Positions 1 through 5,239 of a stretch of 5,239 nt of DNA are shown piece after piece (within the stretch, counting starts at the first letter, position 1; each line of letters opens with the position of its first letter). Where the stretch lies: NCBI GenBank assembly GCA_963621145.1, contig CAVFDI010000087.1, forward strand, positions 1-5,239, written 5' to 3'. Below the pieces are notes generated by a model. The model was not told where the DNA came from and made no database searches. It saw only the letters and a program-made list of their open reading frames with translations. Source of the stretch: W0P28-013 sp963621145. GTDB lineage: Bacteria; Bacteroidota; Bacteroidia; Bacteroidales; Paludibacteraceae. Both the position numbers and the translations under genes were made by a program.

Positions 1-2
1 TC

Positions 3-323
3 TGCTACCATAACGACAAAATCTACATCGCCAACTACGAAGTCGCGCCAAACACGCAATTGGCAAACTGCCGCAACACCAGCGGCTGTGCCGAACGACT
101 TAGCAACATCTGCCCAGTGTGCGGAAAAGTGCATAGTTCGTACGGCTTGTGCAACAAATGCATGCAAACCTACTTCGTGACCAACGATTTCGGCTCGTTC
201 TACACCAACAAAAAAGGTTTTGCACAATATCGCGGACAATCTGTTCTGCGCGAGATGCTGCACAAAGGCAAACCCAACAAACACTATCAAACAATGTTGA
301 ACATCAATAAACTCTACGTCTAA
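3..323 (+). CDS. Cys-rich zinc-ribbon protein of unknown function, 3' part only
   Basis: This is the last 106 codons of a gene whose start lies left of the window. The frame is open from base 3, so the in-frame TTG at 60 is not a credible start. The visible part contains CRNTSGC, followed by CPVCG and, about ten residues later, CNKCM. The last two form a CxxC...CxxC pair that very probably binds zinc, and the first two cysteines might add another ligand pair. The rest is basic and rich in Asn, Lys and Tyr, with no membrane segment. I do not recognise the family. The TAA stop is one base before the ATG of the metallopeptidase gene, so the two are almost certainly co-transcribed. Zinc ribbons of this kind commonly contact nucleic acid or protein, but nothing here tells which. 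The reading frame is certain and the function is unknown. Confidence 0.8.
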   Translation, partial: CYHNDKIYIANYEVAPNTQLANCRNTSGCAERLSNICPVCGKVHSSYGLCNKCMQTYFVTNDFGSFYTNKKGFAQYRGQSVLREMLHKGKPNKHYQTMLNINKLYV

Positions 324-324
324 A

Positions 325-1332
325 ATGAAACTCTTAGAAAATCTCTACAAAGTGTCCAGTCCCAGCGGACACGAACGCACCATGCAAAAGTTCATCACGG
401 ACTATTGCAAGAAAAATCAGTTGGCGGTAAAAATTGCCAAGGATAAAACTGGCAACATCTACATCACAAAAGGTGAGGACAAAACCTATCCTTGCGTGGT
501 GGCGCACATGGACGAGGTTCATCAAAAGAACAAAAACAAAGAGATTGTCGTTCATCGCAATGTCTTGTCCGGACTCGACCGCAAAGCCATGAAACAAACT
601 GGCATAGGTGCCGACGACAAGAACGGCATTTGGGTCGCTCTGAATCTGCTCACAACACAGAAGGTGCTTAAATGCGCCTTCTTTGTGGGCGAAGAGATTG
701 GCTGCGTCGGTTCGGAAAAGGCCGACATGGACTTCTTTGCAAACACACGATTTGTGCTGCAATGCGACCGACGCAACGGCAGCGATTTCATCTGCAACGC
801 AAGCAATGTCGAACTCAGCGACAAAGCCTTCTACGACCGTTGCGAGGCAAGCAAATTTGGCTACAAAATGACCAACGGCTTGCAAACCGATGTAGTCGCT
901 CTCAAAGAAAAAGGACTCAAAGTCTGCGCCGTCAATCTCTCGTGCGGCTACTACAATCCGCATCACGACAGCGAGATGACACGCTTCGACGAGCTGCAAA
1001 ACTGCCTAGCGCTCTGCGAACACATCATCACGACCATCACCGAAGTGCAGACGCACATCTACACGCCATGCCCAAGCTTTGGCGGCACATTTATGCACGA
1101 TGTCGACGACTATGTCTGGAACTACAGTCGCCACAACGAGTGGTACGAACAAAACCGACAAGCAAAGCAGGTCGCCGAAACGGAGATAACCGACGACTAT
1201 CTGCGCCTGTCAGGACTCTTTTCCGACGAGCAAGTGCGCCTGTATCTAAAACGCAAATATCAGTTCCTCAACGACACGCACTTCATCGACCAATGTATCG
1301 ACTCGCAAAGCCATGAAGATCTGTTATTCTAA
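325..1332 (+). CDS. Compact M20/M28/M42-type metallopeptidase
   Basis: A 335-residue protein carrying the full metal-ligand set of the co-catalytic zinc aminopeptidases (clan MH). These are AHMDEVH (His61, Asp63), GIGADDKNG (bridging Asp97 or Asp98), GEEIG (Glu123 likely the general base, Glu124 a metal ligand), QCDR (Asp148) and PHHDSE (His213 or His214). The GADDKNG wording resembles peptidase T and M42 enzymes. However, the ligand spacing is short, with about 65 residues between Asp148 and the last His, leaving no room for the dimerisation domain of M20 or M42. The core is therefore M28-like in size. Residues about 245-335 form an extra charged tail I cannot assign. It has no signal peptide, so it is probably cytoplasmic and cleaves small peptides or N-termini, though its substrate cannot be read. 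The ATG follows the previous stop by one base. Residues 2-20 (LLENLYKVSSPSGHE) match the usual N-terminal helix of such peptidases, which supports this start. Confidence 0.85.
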   Translation: MKLLENLYKVSSPSGHERTMQKFITDYCKKNQLAVKIAKDKTGNIYITKGEDKTYPCVVAHMDEVHQKNKNKEIVVHRNVLSGLDRKAMKQTGIGADDKNGIWVALNLLTTQKVLKCAFFVGEEIGCVGSEKADMDFFANTRFVLQCDRRNGSDFICNASNVELSDKAFYDRCEASKFGYKMTNGLQTDVVALKEKGLKVCAVNLSCGYYNPHHDSEMTRFDELQNCLALCEHIITTITEVQTHIYTPCPSFGGTFMHDVDDYVWNYSRHNEWYEQNRQAKQVAETEITDDYLRLSGLFSDEQVRLYLKRKYQFLNDTHFIDQCIDSQSHEDLLF

Positions 1333-1360
1333 TGTCAAACCTAATATATTTTCAAAAATC

Positions 1361-1807
1361 ATGTCCAAAATGAATCAACAAAAACAATCGGAACGATTTG
1401 AAGAGGCGATACGCCAATTCTTAAGAGAGCAGGGAAGAAAAGACCCTGCTTTCTTGCAACACTGCTGCGAAGTGAGCAAAACGCAAAACAAAAACACCGC
1501 CGACTGCTGCACCTACATCATCAATCAGGTCAAAGAATCGGGAAGGTGTGGCTTTGCCGACGAGGAGATCTTCTCCATGGCGATGCACTACTGGGATGAG
1601 GACAAAATAGAAGTCGGCACGCGCCCAGAGTGCCAGATTGTTCTAAATCACACTGTGCAACTATCCGAAGAAGAGATCGCCGACTGCAAACGCGAGGCGC
1701 GAGAGCGCATTATCCGCCAGCAGATGGAAACGCTCAAAGCCAAAAGCGCAGCGCCAACGGCGGCAAAGAAAGCAGAAAATGAGCCTTCATTATTCGATGA
1801 ACTATGA
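1361..1807 (+). CDS. PcfK-like protein (AcrIIA9 Cas9-inhibitor family)
   Basis: A 148-residue acidic and helical protein I recognise as PcfK-like (Pfam PcfK-like family). Supporting signs are the FEEAIRQFLRE start, the central CTYIINQVKESGRCGFADEEIFSMAMHYWDED block, and the lysine/alanine-rich tail ending in SLFDEL. The same family contains AcrIIA9, an experimentally identified inhibitor of type II-A Cas9, so NCBI often gives that name to members. Whether this copy inhibits Cas9 is not shown by sequence. The original PcfK comes from conjugative plasmid pCF10. The frame is open from an ATG at 1313 inside the peptidase gene, but I chose 1361 because the leader TCAAAAATC directly before it recurs before the gene at 3124. 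An ATG at 1370 is also possible. The TGA stop overlaps the pcfJ-like start as ATGA, indicating translational coupling. Confidence 0.78.
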   Translation: MSKMNQQKQSERFEEAIRQFLREQGRKDPAFLQHCCEVSKTQNKNTADCCTYIINQVKESGRCGFADEEIFSMAMHYWDEDKIEVGTRPECQIVLNHTVQLSEEEIADCKREARERIIRQQMETLKAKSAAPTAAKKAENEPSLFDEL

Positions 1808-3096
1808 AACCAAGAACAGCATTCCAGAAGAGGGTCGTTGCAGTCAACGGCTCTCTTCGTACAATCGGCGAGAAACATTTTGTCGAAGTCTACAACCGCA
1901 CCTGCGAGCATATCGCTTTCCAAAACAAGCAAAAGACGCTCATCTGCGGTGATTGTGGCGAACTTATCGAAAAAGCAAAACGCAACCGCAAAGGCGAGGT
2001 CGTCTGCCCACACTGCGGCAAGCGCCTCAAACCGTTGGAAAACCGCCGTTGGTCGGACAAACAAGCCTACTACATCATGGCAATCGACCACGCAAAAGGC
2101 TTTCAGATACTGCGCTACTACCTGCTCTACACCAATTTTCGCAAGGGCAAAGCCGCAGAACTAGTGCCATGGGAGTTATTTCGCGTGTTCATAGCCGACA
2201 ATGGACAACGAGCCGTCTGCGCACGCATGCGCTCGTCGTTTTGCTACTACCGCGACCAATGGCGGTTTGATACAAAAATCGAACTGCGCCAAGTCAATCA
2301 GCAGTGGCCTTACACGCCCTACGATCTGCGTGCATGGGCAAACCTGAAGGCACGACGACTCAGTCCAAAAGCGAAGTTGGTCGGCCTAAATGTGCCTGAC
2401 AAAGATTTTCCATCGGCGGAAACTATCTGCAAACTGTTCAGCGACAATCGCTTCGAGACCATTTGGAAAGCGGGCATGCACGAAATGGCATATCGCCTAA
2501 ACGAACAGACAATGAACGCGCTGTGGCCAGCCCTCAAAATATGCCTACGCAACCACTATCAGCCAGCCGACACTGCCGACTACATCGACTATGTGCAGCA
2601 ACTGATTCGATTGGGCAAAGACACCCACAATGCGCACTATGTCTGCCCAAATGATTTGGCGGCAGCGCACGACCAAACCAACGAGGCGATACGCAAAATG
2701 CTCGCAAAAGAGAAATACGAGCAGGAAAAGCAGCGCATTGCTTTGGCAGAGAAAGCCTATGCGCAATGGGTCACGCCGTTCCTCTCGCTGAATCTGCAAA
2801 ACAAGCAGTTCAACATCGCAGTGCTGCCAACTGTTCAATCGTTCTACGAAGAGGGACAAACCATGCACCACTGCGTCTACAGCAACCGCTACTACGAACG
2901 AAAGGATTCGCTCATACTCTCGTGCCGCGACAAACAGAACCATCGCCTCGCAACTATCGAGATTGGGCTGCCAAAAGGCAATATCAAACAAGTGCGTGCC
3001 GCGTGCAACCGAGTGCCCGAGCAGTACGATTCTATCGTGCAACTACTTAACCAACAAAGCAAACAAATCAGACAATTATCAGCCGCAATGGCTTAA
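1804..3096 (+). CDS. PcfJ-like protein with N-terminal zinc ribbon
   Basis: A 430-residue protein. Near the N-terminus, CGDCG (Cys48, Cys51) and CPHCGKRL (Cys68, Cys71) form a four-cysteine zinc ribbon. The middle (about 80-290) is rich in Trp, Tyr and Arg and has no motif I can name. Residues about 295-320 (KMLAKEKYEQEKQRIALAEK) look like a charged helix or short coiled coil. The C-terminal part (about 335-405) is the PcfJ-like domain. Its hallmarks are EGQTMHHCVYS, with the conserved His-Cys at 356-357, then ILSCRDKQNHRLATIEI and IKQVRAACNRVP. The domain is named from plasmid pCF10, and its molecular activity is, to my knowledge, not established. The His-Cys pair and conserved Arg/Asn residues hint at an active or metal site, but that is inference. 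The ATG overlaps the PcfK-like stop (ATGA), so the two are probably made together and may act together. Confidence 0.85.
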   Translation: MKPRTAFQKRVVAVNGSLRTIGEKHFVEVYNRTCEHIAFQNKQKTLICGDCGELIEKAKRNRKGEVVCPHCGKRLKPLENRRWSDKQAYYIMAIDHAKGFQILRYYLLYTNFRKGKAAELVPWELFRVFIADNGQRAVCARMRSSFCYYRDQWRFDTKIELRQVNQQWPYTPYDLRAWANLKARRLSPKAKLVGLNVPDKDFPSAETICKLFSDNRFETIWKAGMHEMAYRLNEQTMNALWPALKICLRNHYQPADTADYIDYVQQLIRLGKDTHNAHYVCPNDLAAAHDQTNEAIRKMLAKEKYEQEKQRIALAEKAYAQWVTPFLSLNLQNKQFNIAVLPTVQSFYEEGQTMHHCVYSNRYYERKDSLILSCRDKQNHRLATIEIGLPKGNIKQVRAACNRVPEQYDSIVQLLNQQSKQIRQLSAAMA

Positions 3097-3123
3097 TCCT
3101 AACTTTCTAAAACATCAAAAATC

Positions 3124-3438
3124 ATGATTCAAACAATCGACGAGGTGATGCAGAATCACCCAATAGTGACTGCAGCCCAACAACTAATCAACTACAGCGT
3201 GCAACTGCGCCAGCATGGGGACAAATCGTACCGCGACACGATAATCCGCTTCCAAGAGCGCGACGAGAAATCTGCTTGGGAAAAGGTAAAAAAACTGTAC
3301 GACTTGGCCAGTCCGAGCAACAAACCCATGCAAATCACGCACATCAAGAGCGGCTTGTATCCGTTGTACTCCTTCGCCAACACCTACAGCCAAGATTGGT
3401 ACTTCGTACTCCATTGGCGCGAAAACAGGCGGCAATAG
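3124..3438 (+). CDS. Small hypothetical protein, 104 aa
   Basis: I do not recognise this protein. The N-terminal 60 residues look helical and charged (IDEVMQNHPIVTAAQQL, then a stretch of Arg, Asp, Glu and Lys). The C-terminal 40 are richer in aromatics (GLYPLYSFANTYSQDWYFVLHW) and end in a basic RENRRQ. There is no signal peptide, membrane segment or cysteine motif. It starts 27 bases after the pcfJ-like stop. It has the same TCAAAAATC leader immediately before its ATG as the PcfK-like gene, and its A/C-rich coding strand matches the other operon genes, so it is probably a genuine last gene of that operon. The intrinsic terminator begins about 26 bases after its TAG. Confidence 0.7.
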   Translation: MIQTIDEVMQNHPIVTAAQQLINYSVQLRQHGDKSYRDTIIRFQERDEKSAWEKVKKLYDLASPSNKPMQITHIKSGLYPLYSFANTYSQDWYFVLHWRENRRQ

Positions 3439-3464
3439 AACTGTCTAAACACCGAGTATCAAAG

Positions 3465-3506
3465 AAAAGAGGCTGCCTGACGGATTCGTTGGGCGACCTC
3501 TTTTTT
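3465..3506 (+). terminator. Strong intrinsic terminator ending the operon
   Basis: AAAAGAGG (3465-3472) pairs with CCTCTTTT (3497-3504). The stem continues inward through U-G and G-C pairs, interrupted only by one C-A mismatch (3473/3496), down to a GATT loop at 3483-3486. This gives about 17 pairs out of 18, several of them G-U. The 3' arm runs into a T tract (TTTTTTGTTTT). The A-rich 5' arm means it could also terminate transcription arriving from the right. It sits directly after the last operon gene. Confidence 0.88.
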
Positions 3507-3636
3507 GTTTTGCTGCCTAAAAATGTTGAACCATGAAAAATTCACGAAGCATTGATGCTATTAAATGCCCCTCCCCAAAAGGGATACACAACGGCTTCGC
3601 CAACAGACTTTTAAGGCAAATGTAACGTCTTCTCGA
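3507..3636. other. Spacer between operon terminator and ATPase unit
   Basis: About 130 bases with no recognised gene, RNA or repeat. A 30-codon ATG frame (3533-3625) is present but has no supporting signal. A C-run followed by AAAAGGG (3569-3583) is the only local pattern. This is the left boundary of the ATPase unit, where an insertion junction would be expected if the unit was acquired. Confidence 0.5.
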
Positions 3637-3686
3637 ATTTATTTTTGGCTATTTCGCTACAAATTTGTATCTTTGCAGCCAAAAAT
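3637..3686 (+). repeat. 50-bp palindromic direct repeat, copy 1 (promoter-bearing)
   Basis: Copy 1 of a repeat that recurs 1488 bases downstream at 5125-5174. The first 34 bases and the last 11 are identical to copy 2, and the five bases between (3671-3675, CTTTG) differ completely. The repeat has two concentric dyads. The outer arms TTATTTTTGGCT (3639-3650) and AGCCAAAAATAA (3677-3688) pair perfectly over 12 bp. The inner TACAAATTTGTA (3658-3669) is itself a perfect palindrome. All are centred between 3663 and 3664. The ATPase promoter is built into this copy. Confidence 0.93.
3644..3675 (+). promoter_or_regulatory. Bacteroidota-type promoter of the ATPase gene
   Basis: TTTG (3644-3647) is followed by 20 bases and TATCTTTG (3668-3675). 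This matches the Bacteroidota primary sigma consensus TTTG-N19-21-TAnnTTTG exactly. Transcription should begin a few bases after 3675, giving a leader of only about 15-20 nt before the ATG at 3699. The perfect palindrome TACAAATTTGTA fills the spacer and touches the -7 box, so a dimeric regulator bound there would block the promoter. That regulatory role is inference. Confidence 0.85.
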
Positions 3687-3698
3687 AATGATTGTCGT

Positions 3699-5102
3699 AT
3701 GAAGTTAGTTGGACGAAAAATCGAGCAAGAGGAGTTAAAACGCCTCGTAGATAGCGAGCAGCCAGAGTTTGTGGCAGTGTATGGTCGTCGTCGTGTGGGA
3801 AAGACCTTCCTTATCCGTTCATTCTTTAATGACAACTTCGCTTTTTATACGACAGGCATTGCACGAGGCACTCGCCGTGAACAACTGCGTCATTTCTCTA
3901 CAGCCCTACATGAGCAATGTTCCTCGTTGCCTACAACAGAAGCCGAAGACTGGTATGAGGTCTTTAATCGACTACGCACGCTCCTCAAGACTAAGCATGC
4001 TCACCGAAAAGTAGTATTCTTGGACGAACTGCCATGGATGGACACGCAAAAGTCGGAGTTTGTGAAAGCATTGGAACTATTTTGGAACGAATGGGGAAGT
4101 ACACAAAACGATCTCTTGCTGATAGTATGCGGTAGTGCAGCTTCGTGGATGGTGAAAAACATCATCAAGAATCGTGGTGGGCTGCACAATCGTCTCACTT
4201 GCAAACTGCGACTCAATCCGTTTACAATCCATGAGACAGCACTTTTTCTTCAAGAAAAAGGCATCCATTGGCTCGAGGAAACCATTGCCGAATGCTATAT
4301 GATATTGGGCGGTATACCTTATTACTTGATGCAATTAGACAAATCATATAGTCTTGCGCAAAATGTGGATCGTTTGTTCTTTCGCGAGAATGCTTTACTA
4401 GCTGACGAAGCAGAGAACCTCTATCGTTCGCTGTTCAAGAAGTCGGAGGATTATGTGCATATCGTGGAGACCTTAGTATCGAAACGGAGCGGTCTCACCC
4501 GCGATGAGATTATCGCAGCAACTGGACTGAGCAATGGCGGAGGACTCACTCGTATGCTGACTGAACTGATTGAGTGCGGGTTTATTCGTGTCTATGAGCC
4601 ATTAAGTATGAGAAAAAAAGTGTATCAGCTGAACGACTTCTACACACTATTCTATTATATGTTTGTAGCAGGACAGAAAAAGTATGACGACGACACATGG
4701 ATGCATCAGCAAGGAAGACATATCTATACCACATGGTTAGGGCTGAGTTTTGAACGCCTCTGTTTTGCCCACTCTGCACAGATACGCCATGCACTTGGAT
4801 TGGACTCTATTGCAACAAAGACCTATTCACTCTACACGGAGAATGCGCAGATGGATATGGTTATTGAAAGAGCGGATAATGTAATGAATCTCTGTGAGAT
4901 GAAGTATACCCAGATGCCTTATGCCTTGGACAGGGCTGAAACTGAAAAGATACGGCGAAGAATGGACTGCCTGCAGTCGTTTAATCGTCGAAAAAGAAAT
5001 GTGCAATGCATCTTGGTAACCAAACAGCCAGCCCAACAGAACAGTTATTACAACTCACTCAACATCAAGAATATAACGCTGTCAGATTTATTCTGCGACT
5101 AA
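3699..5102 (+). CDS. AAA-type ATPase (ATPase_2) with C-terminal DUF234 nuclease-like domain
   Basis: A 467-residue protein from the ATG at 3699. An in-frame TTG at 3645 lies inside the promoter and is not a start. The N-terminal ATPase domain has Walker A GRRRVGKT (29-36), Walker B VVFLDELPWM (105-114, with Asp109 and Glu110), a sensor-1-like CGSAASWM (144-151) and a probable arginine finger in LHNRLT (Arg165). A winged-helix region follows (about 250-310, GLTRDEIIAATGLS). The C-terminal DUF234 domain (about 345-450) has FERLC (Glu352), QMDMVIE (Asp386) and LCEMKY (Glu400, Lys402), the D...ExK pattern of the PD-(D/E)XK nuclease fold. All key residues are intact. The length is normal for this family, which is expanded in Bacteroidota and archaea and has no settled function. 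It has its own promoter, is flanked by palindromic repeats, and is less C-rich than the upstream operon, so it is probably a separate acquisition. Confidence 0.9.
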   Translation: MKLVGRKIEQEELKRLVDSEQPEFVAVYGRRRVGKTFLIRSFFNDNFAFYTTGIARGTRREQLRHFSTALHEQCSSLPTTEAEDWYEVFNRLRTLLKTKHAHRKVVFLDELPWMDTQKSEFVKALELFWNEWGSTQNDLLLIVCGSAASWMVKNIIKNRGGLHNRLTCKLRLNPFTIHETALFLQEKGIHWLEETIAECYMILGGIPYYLMQLDKSYSLAQNVDRLFFRENALLADEAENLYRSLFKKSEDYVHIVETLVSKRSGLTRDEIIAATGLSNGGGLTRMLTELIECGFIRVYEPLSMRKKVYQLNDFYTLFYYMFVAGQKKYDDDTWMHQQGRHIYTTWLGLSFERLCFAHSAQIRHALGLDSIATKTYSLYTENAQMDMVIERADNVMNLCEMKYTQMPYALDRAETEKIRRRMDCLQSFNRRKRNVQCILVTKQPAQQNSYYNSLNIKNITLSDLFCD

Positions 5103-5124
5103 GTTGTCTAAGATAGTATCGACT

Positions 5125-5174
5125 ATTTATTTTTGGCTATTTCGCTACAAATTTGTATTGAAACAGCCAAAAAT
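5125..5174 (+). repeat. 50-bp palindromic direct repeat, copy 2 (no -7 box)
   Basis: Copy 2 lies 22 bases after the ATPase stop, in the same orientation as copy 1, with 45 of 50 bases identical. Where copy 1 has CTTTG, this copy has TGAAA (5159-5163), so the -7 element becomes TATTGAAA and promoter function should be lost. The change makes the palindrome better. ATTTTTGGCT pairs with AGCCAAAAAT, TTTC (5140-5143) pairs with GAAA (5160-5163), and TACAAATTTGTA (5146-5157) is self-complementary. In all, 20 of 23 base pairs are symmetric about 5151.5. No T tract follows the 3' arm on the plus strand, so it is not a classical terminator for the ATPase gene. Confidence 0.92.
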
Positions 5175-5239
5175 TTCGGCATTAACACTCCGCCGTCATT
5201 TATTGGTTTCCGTTATCTTCAAGTCACAACCCCAACCGC

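Noticed and set aside
334..999. Long minus-strand frame of 221 codons opposite the peptidase gene
   Set aside because: It lies wholly antisense to a gene with all catalytic motifs intact. Long antisense frames follow from that gene's C/A-rich codon use, and the translation has no recognisable domain.
672..1316. Plus-strand frame of 214 codons within the peptidase gene
   Set aside because: An alternative-frame shadow with an Arg/Gln/His-rich, low-complexity translation, overlapping the conserved peptidase frame.
1648..2091. Minus-strand frame of 147 codons across the PcfK/PcfJ junction
   Set aside because: Antisense to two recognised, translationally coupled genes, with no start signal or domain.
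3533..3625. 30-codon ATG frame in the spacer before the ATPase unit
   Set aside because: No promoter, no leader motif, no recognisable peptide, and it sits just after a strong terminator. A run this short is expected by chance.
3645..3698. 18-codon N-terminal extension of the ATPase from a TTG
   Set aside because: The extension is encoded by the promoter and palindrome, upstream of the expected transcript start. The family's usual start (LVGRKIEQEELKRL) fits the ATG at 3699.
5125..5174. Copy 2 palindrome as an intrinsic terminator for the ATPase gene
   Set aside because: The 3' arm ends in an A run followed by TTTCGG rather than a T tract, so it does not fit a plus-strand intrinsic terminator. 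A DNA-level site is more likely.
1..5239. CRISPR array, tRNA or rRNA genes, insertion-sequence transposase
   Set aside because: I saw no regularly spaced repeat series, no tRNA-like cloverleaf or rRNA segment, and no transposase motif in any frame.

Overview
The window looks like accessory DNA from a Bacteroidota genome, most likely Prevotella- or Bacteroides-like. Three things suggest this. The gene at 3699 has a TTTG-N20-TATCTTTG promoter, which is the Bacteroidota primary sigma factor pattern. The genes lack Shine-Dalgarno sequences and have A-rich leaders. The gene families (PcfK-like, PcfJ-like, ATPase_2/DUF234) are common in mobile or variable regions of that phylum. This assignment is an inference, because no rRNA or species marker is present.

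Region 1 (1-3510) is one tightly packed plus-strand operon entering from the left. It holds the 3' end of a Cys-rich zinc-ribbon protein, a compact M20/M28/M42-type metallopeptidase, a PcfK-like protein (the family that contains the Cas9 inhibitor AcrIIA9), a PcfJ-like protein coupled to it by an ATGA overlap, and a 104-residue protein of unknown function. It ends at a strong intrinsic terminator (3465-3506). PcfK and PcfJ are named after genes of the conjugative plasmid pCF10, so this block is probably part of a conjugative or integrative element, a plasmid or a phage. No relaxase, integrase or replication gene is visible in the window.

Region 2 (3507-3636) is a short spacer with no convincing gene.

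Region 3 (3637-5174) is a self-contained unit. One AAA-type ATPase with a C-terminal DUF234 PD-(D/E)XK-like domain (3699-5102) lies between two direct copies of a 50-bp palindromic repeat (3637-3686 and 5125-5174). The copies are identical at 45 of 50 positions. All five differences are consecutive and fall in the promoter's -7 box. The upstream copy is therefore a working-looking promoter, while the downstream copy lacks the box and is instead a nearly perfect palindrome. This promoter/palindrome arrangement around an ATPase-nuclease gene is the most unusual feature of the window. Base composition also changes here: the operon's coding strand is rich in C and A, and the ATPase gene is more balanced.

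Region 4 (5175-5239) is too short to interpret.
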